A stretch of DNA of 64,000 nt from Variovorax ginsengisoli (GCF_006438845.1 NZ_RCZJ01000005.1:1-64000), one strand, 5' to 3'; positions 44,883 through 56,652 are shown, numbered from the stretch's first letter. Notes: generated by a model from the sequence alone, not told the origin. A program made the numbers and translations.

Positions 44883-45854
44883 ATGTCCCGCCGCTCAATC
44901 ATTCGTCGCACCGTCGCGCTCGCTGCCGCAAGCCTGCTCGCGCCGCTGGCCGCGTACGCGCAAGGCTTTCCGCAGAAGCCCATCAAGCTGATCATCGCCT
45001 TCCCTGCGGGCGGTCCCACCGACATCACGATGCGCCAGCTCGCCGACAACGCCGGCAAGATCCTCGGCCAGTCGGTCATCGTCGAGAACAAGCCCGGTGC
45101 CGGCGGAACGCTGCCCGCGCAGGCGTTGCAGAGCACGCCTGCCGACGGTTACACCGTCGGGCAGATTCCGCTCGGCGTGTTCCGCCTGGGCTATACGACC
45201 AAGATCAACTGGGACCCGATCAAGGACATCAGCTACGTCATCAACGTGACCGGCTATGCCTTCGGCATCGTGGTGCCTGCCGACAGCCCGTTCAAGACCT
45301 GGAAAGACTTCGTCGACTTTGCCAAGGCCAATCCCGGCAAACTGACCTACGGCTCTACCGGCACGTTGACGAGCCCGCACCTCACCACGGAAATCATCGC
45401 GCAGCAGGCCGGCATTCAACTGCAGCACGTGCCGTACAAAGGCAGTGCCGACCTGATGCTTGCGCTGCAAGGCGGGCAGCTGATGTCGGGTGCCGACAGC
45501 ACCGGCTTCGCGCCGCAGGTCGAGGCTGGCAAGCTGCGCGTTCTGAACACCTGGGGCGACAAGCGGCTGGCGAAGTTCCCCGATGCTCCGACGCTGAAGG
45601 AACTGGGCTACGACATCGTGCAGAACTCGCCCTTCGGCATCGGCGCGCCCAAGGGCACGCCGCCCGAGGTGGTCAAGAAGCTGCACGACGCCTTCAAGCA
45701 GGCGATGGAAGAGCCGAGCTACGTGGCTGCGCTTGGCAAGTACGACATGCTGCCCAACTACCTGAGCTCGGCGCAGTACACCAAGTTCGCGCAGGACACG
45801 GTGGCGCGTGAGAAGGTGATCATCGAGAAGCTGGGGTTGGCGAAGGGGCAATGA
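44883..45854 (+). CDS. Bug (TctC-like) solute-binding protein
   Basis: 323 residues. The N-terminus MSRRSIIRRTVALAAASLLA ends in AYAQG. Binding-protein signature KLIIAFPAGGPTDITMRQL, followed by VENKPGAGGTLPAQ. AGGAG precedes the ATG at 44883. It converges with an aldehyde dehydrogenase gene across a terminator and has no enzyme genes on its own strand, so its ligand is unknown. No membrane partner is nearby. Confidence 0.9.
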   Translation: MSRRSIIRRTVALAAASLLAPLAAYAQGFPQKPIKLIIAFPAGGPTDITMRQLADNAGKILGQSVIVENKPGAGGTLPAQALQSTPADGYTVGQIPLGVFRLGYTTKINWDPIKDISYVINVTGYAFGIVVPADSPFKTWKDFVDFAKANPGKLTYGSTGTLTSPHLTTEIIAQQAGIQLQHVPYKGSADLMLALQGGQLMSGADSTGFAPQVEAGKLRVLNTWGDKRLAKFPDAPTLKELGYDIVQNSPFGIGAPKGTPPEVVKKLHDAFKQAMEEPSYVAALGKYDMLPNYLSSAQYTKFAQDTVAREKVIIEKLGLAKGQ

Positions 45855-45883
45855 AAAAAGCCGCTACCCAGCGGTAGCGGCTT
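45855..45883 (-). terminator. Rho-independent terminator of the aldehyde dehydrogenase gene
   Basis: GCCGCTACC (45860-45868), loop CAGC, GGTAGCGGC (45873-45881). On the minus strand the stem is followed by a run of six T, so it stops transcription of the gene at 45908-47350; it may also act weakly on the convergent Bug gene. Confidence 0.8.
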
Positions 45884-45907
45884 CAATGCCTGGCAGCCAG
45901 ATGGCGA

Positions 45908-47350
45908 TCAGGCCGCCATGATCGACACCGCCTTGGTGTTCAGGTAAGCCTCCACAGCCTCCGGCCCGCCTTCCGAGCCATAGCCCGAATCCTTCACGCC
46001 GCCGAACGGCATTTCCGGTGAGGGCGTGGCGGGCTGGTTGATCCACAGCATGCCGACTTCGACGCGGCGCGCGAGCTGGTGCGCGTTCTTGATCGACGCC
46101 GTGAAGGCGTAGCCGGCCAGGCCGAAGGGCAGGCGGTTGGATTCGGCGATGGCTTCGTCCAGCGTGTCGAAGCCGCGGATGGCGGCGACCGGGCCGAAGG
46201 GCTCGTTGTTGAAGATGTCGGACTCGAGCGACACGTCGGTCAGCACCGTCGGCGCGAAGAAGTTGCCGCTGCTGCCCACACGCTCTCCGCCGGTCGCGAC
46301 CTTGGCGCCGGTGGCCTGCGCGTTCTCGATCACCTTGGCCATGGCGGTCAGACGGCGGTCGTTGGCGAGCGGGCCGAGGGTCGTGCCTTCGGCGAGGCCG
46401 TCACCGAGCTTCAGGCTCTGTGCATGCTTGACCAGGAGTTGCGCGAACTCGGCTTTCAGGCTGTTGTGCACCAGGAAGCGGGTCGGCGAGATGCAGACCT
46501 GGCCGGCGTTGCGGAACTTGGCGGCACCGGCGGCCTTCACGGCCAACGCCACGTCGGCGTCTTCCGCCACGATCACCGGCGCGTGGCCGCCCAGTTCCAT
46601 CGTCGCGCGCTTCATGTGAGCGCCGGCCATCGCGGCGAGCTGCTTGCCCACCGGCGTCGAGCCGGTGAACGTGATCTTGCGGATCACCGGATGCGGAATC
46701 AGATAGTTCGAGATCTCGGCCGGGTCTCCGAAGACCAGACCCACGGTGCCGGCCGGCACGCCGGCGTCGACGAAGGCCTTGATCAGCGCGGCGGGCGAGG
46801 CAGGCGTTTCTTCCGGTGCCTTCACCAGGAACGAGCAGCCGGCGGCCAGCGCGGCACCGAGCTTGCGCACCACCTGGTTGATCGGGAAGTTCCAAGGCGT
46901 GAAGGCGGCGACAGGGCCGACCGGCTCCTTCATCACCAGTTGCTGCGCGGCCAGGTTGCGCGAGGGCACGATGCGGCCGTACACGCGGCGGCCTTCGTCG
47001 GCGAACCATTCGATGATGTCGGCGGAAGCGAGCGTCTCGACGCGCGCTTCTGCCAGTGGCTTGCCTTGCTCCTGCGTGAGCAGCGGGGCGATCTGGTCGG
47101 CGCGTTCGCGGATCAGGCCGGCGGCGCGACGCATGATCGCGGCGCGCTCGTTGGCGGGGGTGTCGCGCCAGGCCTCGAAGCCCTTCTGCGCCGCAGCCAG
47201 AGCGCGGTCCAGGTCCGCGATGCCCGCGTGGGCGACCTGGCCGATCACCTGGCCGGTGGCGGGGTTGCGCACGTCGAGCGTCTTGCCGCTCTTGGCATCG
47301 ACCCATTCATTGGCGATGAGCAGCTGGGTCGAGGGGTAGGAAGTGGTCAT
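45908..47350 (-). CDS. NAD(P)-dependent aldehyde dehydrogenase, succinate-semialdehyde dehydrogenase-like
   Basis: 480 residues, standard length. Key segments are [20 protein letters not shown], the cofactor loop [12 protein letters not shown], the catalytic Glu in [11 protein letters not shown] and the catalytic Cys in [14 protein letters not shown]. Similarity is with the GabD/alpha-ketoglutaric-semialdehyde group. The start [11 protein letters not shown] at 47350 fits the family; the upstream extension does not. It stands alone between a Bug gene and a HAD gene. The physiological aldehyde is not evident. Confidence 0.9.
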   Translation of the reverse strand: MTTSYPSTQLLIANEWVDAKSGKTLDVRNPATGQVIGQVAHAGIADLDRALAAAQKGFEAWRDTPANERAAIMRRAAGLIRERADQIAPLLTQEQGKPLAEARVETLASADIIEWFADEGRRVYGRIVPSRNLAAQQLVMKEPVGPVAAFTPWNFPINQVVRKLGAALAAGCSFLVKAPEETPASPAALIKAFVDAGVPAGTVGLVFGDPAEISNYLIPHPVIRKITFTGSTPVGKQLAAMAGAHMKRATMELGGHAPVIVAEDADVALAVKAAGAAKFRNAGQVCISPTRFLVHNSLKAEFAQLLVKHAQSLKLGDGLAEGTTLGPLANDRRLTAMAKVIENAQATGAKVATGGERVGSSGNFFAPTVLTDVSLESDIFNNEPFGPVAAIRGFDTLDEAIAESNRLPFGLAGYAFTASIKNAHQLARRVEVGMLWINQPATPSPEMPFGGVKDSGYGSEGGPEAVEAYLNTKAVSIMAA

Positions 47351-47471
47351 GAGGCGTCTTTCGTCGAGCAACGGAGGATGGAAAGAAAGGGGGCGGGGTG
47401 ACGGCGGAGTTGCCGCCACAGCATCGGCGCGAGGCCGAGTCCGACATGCTACGCCAACGACCGAAACCGCG

Positions 47472-48266
47472 TCAGCGTGCGGCCAGCACGGCGGCGGCCA
47501 CTTCCGCGAAGCCCGCACCGCGCTCGCCTTGCGTCACATAGTGCGGCAGATGCGCCAGCTTGGGCACGAAGCGCGCCACGTTGGCCACGCCGATGCTGTG
47601 GGCGAAGGTCTTGAACATCAGCTGGTCGTTGGTCGAATCGCCGACATAGGCCCAGCGGTCCATCTCGTCGTCGAGCGATCGGCCCAGCAGTTCGCGCACG
47701 ATCCAGCGCGCGCCTTCGAGCTTGTTGTGGTCGCCGTACCAGCCGTTGATGTGGATGCTGCTCACCGTCGCATGCATGCCTTCGGCGTGCATCAGCGCCA
47801 CGACGGCGGCGATCTGCGCTTCGTCGAGATGCACGAACTCGCTGTGGTCGATCGCGATGTCGGTTTCGCGGCCGGGTGAATCCGTGGCGCGCACGGCGCC
47901 CGGGATTTCGCGCTCGATGCGTGCGAGCACTTGCTGCATGCGTGCGTAGTTCGCCGCCCGTGTCGGCGCGTCCTGCAAGTAGCGCTTCGACAACGCATCG
48001 CCCGGTGCCGACGGCGGCACCAGCGCCACGGCGCCGTTCTCCGCCACGATGGCGTCGATCGGCCACGCCGCAGCGAAGGGCATGCTCCAGCCGACGGGCC
48101 GGCCGGTGATGGCGATGACGTGCAGTCCGGCGGCCTTCAGCGCGCCGAGCGCCGCGAGCGCGTCGTGCGTGATCGCGCCGTCGGTGGTCAGCGTGTCGTC
48201 GATGTCGGTGAAGACGCCGAGCAGCAGGGAGGCCGCGACGGCGGGCCAGTCCGTCAACGGCCGCAT
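47472..48266 (-). CDS. HAD-superfamily phosphatase (Cof/MPGP-like)
   Basis: 264 residues. Motif I is [14 protein letters not shown] with the nucleophilic Asp, motif II AITGRP, and motif [12 protein letters not shown]. The cap includes [15 protein letters not shown], which resembles phosphatases acting on sugar or glycerate phosphates. The ATG shares one base with the prfC stop (TGATG), so the two genes are translated together. The TTG three bases upstream is less likely. Confidence 0.85.
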   Translation of the reverse strand: MRPLTDWPAVAASLLLGVFTDIDDTLTTDGAITHDALAALGALKAAGLHVIAITGRPVGWSMPFAAAWPIDAIVAENGAVALVPPSAPGDALSKRYLQDAPTRAANYARMQQVLARIEREIPGAVRATDSPGRETDIAIDHSEFVHLDEAQIAAVVALMHAEGMHATVSSIHINGWYGDHNKLEGARWIVRELLGRSLDDEMDRWAYVGDSTNDQLMFKTFAHSIGVANVARFVPKLAHLPHYVTQGERGAGFAEVAAAVLAAR

Positions 48267-49894
48267 CAACCTGCGCTCTGCAGCGCCAGCCCCGCATGCT
48301 CGCGCAGCGGATGGAAATGAATCTTCGGAAAGCGCTCCTGCGCCAGCCGCACGTCATAGGGCGAGGTGCAGAGGTAGGCCAGCGTGTTGGCGGCGTCGAG
48401 CGCCATGCGTGCCGGGTAGGCGTTGACGAAGTCGCGCAGCTCGGCCGGCGTGTCGGCGGTGATCCAGCGGGCGCCGGTGTACTGGCAGCCCTCGAGGCGC
48501 ACGTCGACGTCGTACTCGCCCTTGAGGCGGTGCTGCACCACCTCGAATTGCAGCTGGCCGACCGCGCCGAGCAGCATCGGGCCGCCGATCTCCGGACGGA
48601 ACACCTGGATCGCGCCCTCTTCGCCCAGCTGTGCCAGGCCCTGCTGCAGCTGCTTGGTGCGCAGCGGATTCTTCAGGATCACCGTCATGAACAGCTCGGG
48701 CGCGAAGAAGGGCAGGCCGGTGAACATCAGGTTGGCGCCGTCGGTGATGGTGTCGCCCAGCTGCACACCGCCATGCGTGGTGAAGCCGACGATGTCGCCC
48801 GCATACGCTTCTTCCACCGCTTCGCGACGTTGGCTCATGAAGGTCACGACGCTGGTCGGGCGCAGTTCCTTCGAGGTGCGCTGCACCTTGAGCTTCATGC
48901 CGGGCGTGTACTTGCCGGACGCCATCCGCACGAAGGCAATGCGGTCGCGGTGCGAGGGGTCCATGTTGGCCTGCACCTTGAAGACGACGCCGGCGAAGTC
49001 CTTGTCCGCGGGCTGGATCTCGCGCGTCACCGGCTGGCGGTTGACCAGCGTGGTGCTGGTGCGCGACTGCGGCGCGGGCGCCAGGTCGACCAGCGCATCG
49101 AGCACTTCCATCACGCCGAAGTTGTTGACGCCGGAGCCGAAGAACACGGGCGTCTGCTTGCCGGCCAGGAAGGCCTCGCGGTCCCAGGCGGGAGAGGCGC
49201 CGGCAGCGAGCTCCATGCTCTGCTCGGCGTTCTCGAACTCGGCGCCGAAGCGCTTGATGAGTTCGTCGCGGTTGTCGAGTGCGATGGTTTCGAACTCCTG
49301 CGGCAGCCGCTCCTTGCCGGAGTCGAACACCGTCATGGTCTGCGTGCGCAGGTTCATGATGCCGCCGAAGCTCTTGCCTTGGCCGACGGGCCACGTCATG
49401 GGCACGCAGGGCATGCCGAGCTCGCGCTCGATCTCGTCCATGATGTCCAGCGGTTCACGCACCTCGCGGTCCATCTTGTTGACGAAGGTGATGATGGGCG
49501 TGTCGCGCTGGCGGCAGACCTCGATCAGGCGGCGCGTCTGTGCTTCAACGCCGTTGGCCGCGTCGATCACCATCAGCGCCGAGTCGACGGCTGTCAGCAC
49601 GCGGTAGGTGTCTTCGGAGAAGTCCTTGTGGCCGGGTGTGTCGAGCAGATTGATGACGTGGTCGCGGTACAGCATCTGCATGACCGACGACGCCACCGAG
49701 ATGCCGCGCTGCTTTTCGATTTCCATCCAATCCGACGTCGCATGGCGCGTCGCCTTGCGCGCCTTGACCGACCCGGCGATCTGGATCGCGCCCGAGAACA
49801 GCAGCAGCTTCTCGGTCAGCGTGGTCTTGCCGGCGTCGGGGTGGGAAATGATCGCAAAGGTGCGACGGCGGCGGGTTTCGGATTCGAAGGTCAT
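48266..49894 (-). CDS. prfC: Peptide chain release factor 3
   Basis: 542 residues, full length for RF3, a GTPase that removes RF1/RF2 from ribosomes after termination. The P-loop is SHPDAGKTTLTEK, switch II is LLDTPGHKDFSEDTYR, and the G4 motif is FVNKMDRE. The C-terminal domains contain LGAVGQLQFEVVQHRLKGEY. The HAD phosphatase follows by one-base overlap. The upstream 145 bases to the next gene hold only its ribosome site. Confidence 0.96.
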   Translation of the reverse strand: MTFESETRRRRTFAIISHPDAGKTTLTEKLLLFSGAIQIAGSVKARKATRHATSDWMEIEKQRGISVASSVMQMLYRDHVINLLDTPGHKDFSEDTYRVLTAVDSALMVIDAANGVEAQTRRLIEVCRQRDTPIITFVNKMDREVREPLDIMDEIERELGMPCVPMTWPVGQGKSFGGIMNLRTQTMTVFDSGKERLPQEFETIALDNRDELIKRFGAEFENAEQSMELAAGASPAWDREAFLAGKQTPVFFGSGVNNFGVMEVLDALVDLAPAPQSRTSTTLVNRQPVTREIQPADKDFAGVVFKVQANMDPSHRDRIAFVRMASGKYTPGMKLKVQRTSKELRPTSVVTFMSQRREAVEEAYAGDIVGFTTHGGVQLGDTITDGANLMFTGLPFFAPELFMTVILKNPLRTKQLQQGLAQLGEEGAIQVFRPEIGGPMLLGAVGQLQFEVVQHRLKGEYDVDVRLEGCQYTGARWITADTPAELRDFVNAYPARMALDAANTLAYLCTSPYDVRLAQERFPKIHFHPLREHAGLALQSAG

Positions 49895-50039
49895 GGCGTG
49901 AACGCGGGTCGCGCGAGGTACGGTGAGCGCGGGGCGCGCACGGCGCGGCGGCTACGCAAAGCCGACGATTTTAGCGAGCGCCGGTCTGGCGCAGAGACGG
50001 CAGGCCTTGCACATCGGCAGCGCAAGGCCCGCCGTCTGT

Positions 50040-51434
50040 TCAGTCCATCAGATTGAGCTGCAGATAGCCGCCCGTCTGCAGGTTTCTCGCGCCGATGATG
50101 GCGAAGATGCCGGCACCCTGCATCGCGAAGTACGTCTCTCCGGGCGCGCCGTTGACGATCGTGCGGATGCCTTGAGGTCCCATGAGACCCAGCGATCCGA
50201 AGATGTTGTGTGCGCTGGAGGCGGTTCCATCGACGGCGATGGCGGTTCTGAATGATTCCGTCGCGCCCACGTCGACCTGGCCCCAGGAGCCTTTCGTGGT
50301 GCTGCCATAGCCGCGCCCGGCAGGCCAGTTGCCGCTTTCAGCCACGGCTATGCGGAAAACCGAGGCGATCGGGTCCGTCCGGAGCTTGCCGGCGGCGAGG
50401 AAGATTTTTTGATCGCCGACCTGTGCCATTGCGAAGTCGGCGTAGCCGGCCGGGTCCGAAGCTTGGACCATGCGCCAGGTTCCTGCGCTGGACCCGGGTG
50501 ACACGCTCCAGGTTTGCAAAGAAGCAACGGGGCAGTCATCGATGCGGTAGATCGTCATGTCGGCGCAGCGTCTCAGGGTTGTGCCGCCTGCCGAGATCCG
50601 GAACTGGGAAATGTCCGAAACGGCCGCGGTGGCAGAAACGTCGATGCCGAAGCGGTTGTAGACGCCGTCGAGGTCCGCTTGACTGGTCGCCAGCGCGCGC
50701 GAAGCCACGAAAGGCTGTACGGCATAGGCCACTGTCGGAGATTGCGTGACGCCAAAAGGAAAGGCGCCCACGATGGTGTCTTGCGCCACCCTGAAACGCG
50801 CCGTCGTGACGTCACTGTTACCGGGGGCGTAGAAAACGTAGGTTTCGGCCGCGCTTGGGTCTTTGTCGAGGGAGCCGGCAACCGTCTTGCTCATGCCCTC
50901 GCTCATCTCGTAGGTCTTGATGTCGAAGTTGAGCACCAGCGTCTGGCGGGTGCCGTTGGTTGCAAAGACCGCATAAGCGCCATTGCGCGCGTCGCCACCG
51001 GCCACTTTGAAAATGCTTCGAAGTGTGGCCCCTGACCCACTGTTCGCTGTCACTGTATAGAGCGCTTCGTTCGTCGACGTGTTGACCACTTGTGCCGTCC
51101 ACTGGCTGCCGGAGACAGCGGGATTGCGCAGCGTGATCGCACCCGTCGCTCCGTTGGCCGACGTCCAGCTCGCCGTCTGGCTCGGTGTGACCCCCACGGT
51201 GTCGCCTGGCTTCACCGCGTAAGCGCCCGACGCATCCGGCGTGACCGGCTTGCCGTTGACGCTCACCTGGACGGTCAGCTCGGCCTGGGCTGGCGCGGAA
51301 ACACCGCCGCCCGACAGGTTCGTGCTTCCGTTGTCGCTGCCACCACCACCACCACCACCACCGCCGCCGCCGCACGCGGTCAACAGGGCACCCAACACCA
51401 CCGCTGCGCACAGCGTTCTGGACGTTCCTTGCAT
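50040..51434 (-). CDS. Lipoprotein with an 11-glycine tract after the lipid-bearing Cys
   Basis: 464 residues. The signal MQGTSRTLCAAVVLGALLTA precedes Cys21, followed at once by eleven Gly encoded by a GGT/GGC microsatellite (51339-51371) and a Ser/Asn/Gly linker. The mature protein is Ala/Ser/Thr/Gly-rich and mostly beta: about 55-125 looks like an immunoglobulin-like unit (NGKPVTPDASGAYAVKPGD), the rest is unrecognised. Two Cys at RRCADMTIYRIDDCP may form a disulfide. It probably projects from the outer membrane. Function unknown. Confidence 0.75.
   Translation of the reverse strand: MQGTSRTLCAAVVLGALLTACGGGGGGGGGGGSDNGSTNLSGGGVSAPAQAELTVQVSVNGKPVTPDASGAYAVKPGDTVGVTPSQTASWTSANGATGAITLRNPAVSGSQWTAQVVNTSTNEALYTVTANSGSGATLRSIFKVAGGDARNGAYAVFATNGTRQTLVLNFDIKTYEMSEGMSKTVAGSLDKDPSAAETYVFYAPGNSDVTTARFRVAQDTIVGAFPFGVTQSPTVAYAVQPFVASRALATSQADLDGVYNRFGIDVSATAAVSDISQFRISAGGTTLRRCADMTIYRIDDCPVASLQTWSVSPGSSAGTWRMVQASDPAGYADFAMAQVGDQKIFLAAGKLRTDPIASVFRIAVAESGNWPAGRGYGSTTKGSWGQVDVGATESFRTAIAVDGTASSAHNIFGSLGLMGPQGIRTIVNGAPGETYFAMQGAGIFAIIGARNLQTGGYLQLNLMD
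51339..51371 (-). repeat. Triplet microsatellite encoding polyglycine
   Basis: Eleven consecutive GGN codons on the minus strand, seven GGT then four GGC when read along the top strand as CCA/CCG units. Because units are three bases long, slippage would change linker length without shifting frame. Confidence 0.85.
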
Positions 51435-51657
51435 TGCACTCCCTTCGCGCTTGTGCGCTCTTGTTCTATCAACTCGCCAGCACCTCCCGACGCCGGTCGC
51501 GATGAAATGTTACTGGATGAAAGTGGTTAGTCAACTATTGGGCGTCGGCATGTTCTGAAACCGCGCTTGCGGTCGCTTACGAGTTGCAACACAATCGGTA
51601 ACATGTCAAACTTTTGTTTTCATAGATGCGGCCCCAGGGCATGCCCGGAGAGATCCC

Positions 51658-52698
51658 GTGAGCTCGGCAACTGACAAACGACTTTTCCATGCGCTCGACG
51701 CGGCCCGCGGCGTGGCTGCCCTTGTGGTGGCGGTCCACCACGGCGTACGTTTCCACGGGCAACTCTTCGACAGCGGGTTTCTGGCTGTCGACTTTTTCTT
51801 TGGATTGAGTGGCTTCGTGCTCGCGCACGCCTATGCCGACAAGCTGGCTTCGGGTTCCATTTCGCCGCGGGCCTTCATGCGCGCGCGGCTGTTGCGCCTT
51901 TATCCCCTCTATCTCCTTGGCCTGATTGGAGTATTGATCGCCCTGGCGCCCCACCTGCCATGGTCCCCGGTGGCGATGCTGGGCAAACTGCCTTTCGCCC
52001 TGGCCATGCTGCCATCGCCATCCCTCGATGCGCACGGCTTCATCTATTCCTTCAACTTCCCGGCGTGGTCGATATTTTTCGAGCTCTTGGTCAATCTGTT
52101 CTTTGCGATCTTTTGCAGGCAGCTGCGCGATCCGCATGTTCGATGGACGGTGATCATCGGGTCGGGCGCAATCCTGGCGATTCAGCTCGCAGCCTTCCGC
52201 ATCGACCAGGGCGGCCCGACGTGGGATGTGTTCGCGGCGGGCTTCGCCCGGGTCAGCTTCTCGTTCTTCCTTGGCATGCAGGTCTATGACTGGCACGTGC
52301 GCCGCGCGACCCGCGGCGCCAAGCAACTGCACAAGGGCTGGAGCTTGGTCGGCCTGGTCGTGCTCGTGGGGTGCCTGGTCGCACCCGTGAACGCGGATGT
52401 AGAGATCGTCTCCATCTTCGTTGTGTTTCCGGTTCTGATCCTCGCGCTGGCAGAAGCCGAGTTGCCAATGGGCATGTTCAGCGGCGCGTTGCAACAGCTC
52501 GGCGTGATTTCCTATGCGCTGTACATGTTGCATCTGGCATTTCAGGTTGCACTGAGCGAACTGTTGGCGCATTTCGGCATCCCTGATAATCGATATCCGC
52601 TTCTCGGCATCCCGCTTGTTGGCGCCATGATCGCGGCGAGCTGGGCCGCCGATCGCTGGTTCGATCGCCCGCTGCGCCGCAAGATCCAGGCCCTCTGA
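51658..52698 (+). CDS. Acyltransferase family 3 membrane protein
   Basis: 346 residues, about ten membrane segments. The acyltransferase-3 hallmarks are [17 protein letters not shown] with the catalytic His, [20 protein letters not shown], and [10 protein letters not shown] with the conserved Arg. The start is GTG at 51658, preceded by GGAGAGA. Such proteins O-acylate surface sugars or antibiotics from the inner membrane. It lies alone, 59 bases before the SAH riboswitch; the acceptor is unknown. Confidence 0.9.
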   Translation: MSSATDKRLFHALDAARGVAALVVAVHHGVRFHGQLFDSGFLAVDFFFGLSGFVLAHAYADKLASGSISPRAFMRARLLRLYPLYLLGLIGVLIALAPHLPWSPVAMLGKLPFALAMLPSPSLDAHGFIYSFNFPAWSIFFELLVNLFFAIFCRQLRDPHVRWTVIIGSGAILAIQLAAFRIDQGGPTWDVFAAGFARVSFSFFLGMQVYDWHVRRATRGAKQLHKGWSLVGLVVLVGCLVAPVNADVEIVSIFVVFPVLILALAEAELPMGMFSGALQQLGVISYALYMLHLAFQVALSELLAHFGIPDNRYPLLGIPLVGAMIAASWAADRWFDRPLRRKIQAL

Positions 52699-52756
52699 GG
52701 GCTGCGCTTCGCCGACCTGCCGAGGGGGCACCAGATGTCGGCGCTAAAATGGCGGC

Positions 52757-52840
52757 TTCCGAGGAGCGTTGCAGCGCCGTCAGGCGTGAGGCTCGGACCA
52801 CATCGCAACCACGCTCACCCGCTGTGCCCGGGGTGAGTCC
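52757..52840 (+). ncRNA. SAH riboswitch upstream of ahcY
   Basis: TCCGAGGAGCGTTGCAGCG begins the motif; CCGAG (from 52759) pairs with CTCGG (52791-52795) as the basal helix. A downstream ACGCTCACC pairs back to GAGCGT as the pseudoknot. CTCACC can alternatively pair with GGTGAG (52832-52837), giving a competing hairpin. Layout and sequence match the S-adenosylhomocysteine riboswitch family, which raises expression of ahcY when SAH accumulates. It ends about 60 bases before the ahcY start. Confidence 0.9.
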
Positions 52841-52898
52841 TTTTCCGGTCAGACCTCCAGGTGCAGCGGCAGTTTTTCAAACTTGCTTTGGAGTTCTC

Positions 52899-54338
<1,440 letters not shown>

Positions 54339-54345
54339 TCCGCCC

Positions 54346-55146
54346 GTGCGCGCTGATCAACTATTGGTGGAGCGAGGCCTTGCGGCTTCGCGCTCTCAGG
54401 CTGTCCGGCTCATCGCGGGCGGCCTGCGCTGGCGCGATGCCGGGAGCGGTGCCGACTGGCGCAGCGTCGGGAAAAACCGCGACGAGATTCCGGCATCGGC
54501 CGAGCTCGAGCTGGTCGACGCGGCCGAGTCTCGCTATGTGTCTCGCGGCGGGCTGAAGCTCGAGGGCGCGCTGAAGGCGACCGGCATCGATCCCACGGGC
54601 AGGCACTGCCTGGACATCGGCCAGTCGACCGGCGGGTTCACCGACTGCCTGTTGCAGCAGGGTGCCGCGCACGTCGTCGGCGTCGATGTCGGTCACGGCC
54701 AACTGCACGACCGGATTCGAGGCGACGAGCGTGTGACGGCGATAGAGCAGGTCAACGCCCGCGCGCTGACGGTGGACGACCTGTCCGACGTCGAGCGCAC
54801 GGATTTCGATCTCATCGTCGGCGACCTCTCGTTCATCTCGCAGACGCTGGTGCTGCCGGCGGTCGTGCCTTTCCTGGCCGCCGAGGGCGATCTGCTGATG
54901 CTGGTCAAGCCGCAGTTCGAGCTGCAGCCGGGCCAGGTCGGCAAGGGCGGCATCGTGCGCGATGCGGCGATGTACGCCGTGGTCGAGGCGCGGCTGCGGG
55001 CGGCCTGCGCCGACCTCGGCCTTCGGGTGCTGCGCTGGATCGACAGTCCCATCGAGGGGGGCGACGGCAACCGCGAGTTCTTCATTCATGCCGTTCGCGG
55101 GGACGGCACTTCAGGAGTCGCCGGTGCGCCTGCCACTGAGCTTTGA
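54346..55146 (+). CDS. tlyA: TlyA-family rRNA methyltransferase
   Basis: 266 residues from a GTG start 7 bases after ahcY. The N-terminal S4 domain (1-60) reads VRADQLLVERGLAASRSQAV. The methyltransferase part has LDIGQSTGGFTDCLLQQGA, the family motif in which SAM binds, then IVGDLSFISQ and KPQFELQPGQVGKGGIV. TlyA proteins 2'-O-methylate ribosomal RNA. Its location after ahcY fits, since AhcY removes the SAH it produces. The last 23 bases overlap metF. Confidence 0.92.
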   Translation: MRADQLLVERGLAASRSQAVRLIAGGLRWRDAGSGADWRSVGKNRDEIPASAELELVDAAESRYVSRGGLKLEGALKATGIDPTGRHCLDIGQSTGGFTDCLLQQGAAHVVGVDVGHGQLHDRIRGDERVTAIEQVNARALTVDDLSDVERTDFDLIVGDLSFISQTLVLPAVVPFLAAEGDLLMLVKPQFELQPGQVGKGGIVRDAAMYAVVEARLRAACADLGLRVLRWIDSPIEGGDGNREFFIHAVRGDGTSGVAGAPATEL

Positions 55147-55957
55147 GTTCTTTCCGACCAAGACGCCCGAAGGCGCGGTCAAGCTGCGCGCCGTGCGCCA
55201 GCAGCTCTACGCCCAGCAGCCCGAGTTCTGCTCGGTCACCTACGGCGCGGGCGGCTCGACCCACGAGGGGACCTTCGGTGCGGTGCGCGAAATTCTGGCG
55301 GAGGGCGTCGATGCGGCCAGTCATTTCTCCTGCATCGGCGCTACCAAGGCGACGGTGCGCACGCAGCTGGGCGAGCTGAAGGCCATGGGCGTCAGGCGTC
55401 TGGTGGCGCTGCGCGGCGACCTGCCGAGCGGCTACGGCGTTGGCGGCGAGTTCGGCCACGCGAGCGATCTGGTGGCTTTCATCCGTCAGGAGACCGGGCG
55501 TGATTTCCACGTCGAGGTTGCTTGCTATCCCGAAGTGCACCCGCAGGCGCGTTCGCCCGAGGCCGACCTGCAAGCCTTCGCATCGAAGGTCAAGGCGGGT
55601 GCCGATTCGGCCATCACGCAGTACTTCTTCAATGCCGACGCGTACTTTCGCTTCGTCGACGACGTGCGGCGCCTGGGCATCGACACTCCGATCGTGCCGG
55701 GCGTGATGCCCATCACCAGCTCCACGCAGCTGATGCGGTTTTCCGATGCCTGCGGTGCCGAGATCCCGCGCTGGATCCGGCTGCGTCTGCAGGGCTATGG
55801 CGACGACACGGCGTCGATCAAGGCTTTCGGCCTCGACGCAGTGGCAACTTTGTGTGAGCGCCTGCGCGCGGGCGGCGCACCGGCGTTGCACTTCTACACG
55901 ATGAACCAGGCCACAGCCACGCTCGCCCTGCTGGACCGGCTGGAAGGGAGCGCATGA
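55124..55957 (+). CDS. metF: 5,10-Methylenetetrahydrofolate reductase
   Basis: 277 residues. The GTG start at 55124 is preceded by AGGAG at 55113-55117 inside tlyA. LPLSFEFFPTKTPEGA carries the catalytic Glu; SVTYGAGGSTHEGT and LRGDLPSGYG follow. It is an FAD-containing barrel enzyme making methyl-THF for methionine synthesis. ahcY, tlyA and metF are translationally linked, and rlpA follows by ATGA overlap. Confidence 0.95.
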   Translation: MRLPLSFEFFPTKTPEGAVKLRAVRQQLYAQQPEFCSVTYGAGGSTHEGTFGAVREILAEGVDAASHFSCIGATKATVRTQLGELKAMGVRRLVALRGDLPSGYGVGGEFGHASDLVAFIRQETGRDFHVEVACYPEVHPQARSPEADLQAFASKVKAGADSAITQYFFNADAYFRFVDDVRRLGIDTPIVPGVMPITSSTQLMRFSDACGAEIPRWIRLRLQGYGDDTASIKAFGLDAVATLCERLRAGGAPALHFYTMNQATATLALLDRLEGSA

Positions 55958-56652
55958 CGTTGCGTGGTCATCGGACGCTGCGGCAAACGGTGCTCACGTG
56001 CGCCGCCGCCCTGCTTCTCGTGGCGTGTGCCGTACCGACGCAGCCTTCCGATGTGTCCGCCACCGCGCCCGACGCCCCGCTGGTTCCGGGACTTCGCCCA
56101 TTAACGCGCGAACTGGCCGTTCCGGCCGGTGCATTGCCGAGGTCGGCTGTGCCGTCGGTCCGGTACGACCTCGCATCGTCGGGCATGGACGAACTCGCAC
56201 CGGACGACGGCGTGCCGGGCGACGACGGTCCGCGTGCCATCTTTCAACGCGGAGGCGCCTCCTGGTACGGGATGCCGTTCCACATGCGAAAGACGGCCAA
56301 CGGCGAACGCTTCGACATGAGCGCGCTGACCGCGGCACACCGCACGCTGCCTTTCGGCACGGTGGTGTGTGTGCGCAGCCTGGTCAATGGGCGAGAGGTG
56401 CTGGTGCGCATCAACGACCGAGGGCCGTTTGGCCCCGGTCGCATCATCGATCTGAGCCGTGCCGCAGCGGATTCGCTCGGCATGGTGAGCATGGGCATCA
56501 AGCAGGTGGCGCTCCACGTGATCGATGCGCCCGACATGCGCTGCAACGGGGAGTTGGCCGACGTCACGGCTCTACAGCAATCGCCTGAGGCCGCGCCCGC
56601 AGCAGCGGTCAAGCGCGTCGCGCGCTCCGTGCCTGCACGGAAGCGCCGCTAG
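55954..56652 (+). CDS. rlpA: RlpA-type septal ring lipoprotein
   Basis: 232 residues. Signal and lipobox LLLVAC at about 21-26. The double-psi beta-barrel spans about 98-190 (GGASWYGMPFHMRKTANGER, TAAHRTLPFGTVVCVRSL, VRINDRGPFGPGRIIDLSRA). No SPOR domain follows; the C-terminus is a short basic tail. RlpA proteins are lytic transglycosylases acting on denuded glycan. It overlaps metF by ATGA, an unusual partner, and converges with rlmJ. Confidence 0.88.
   Translation: MTLRGHRTLRQTVLTCAAALLLVACAVPTQPSDVSATAPDAPLVPGLRPLTRELAVPAGALPRSAVPSVRYDLASSGMDELAPDDGVPGDDGPRAIFQRGGASWYGMPFHMRKTANGERFDMSALTAAHRTLPFGTVVCVRSLVNGREVLVRINDRGPFGPGRIIDLSRAAADSLGMVSMGIKQVALHVIDAPDMRCNGELADVTALQQSPEAAPAAAVKRVARSVPARKRR

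Noticed and set aside
51339..51371. Short tandem units that could suggest a CRISPR or direct-repeat array
   Set aside because: Only a triplet microsatellite inside a coding region; no spacers. No CRISPR array or cas gene was seen in the window.
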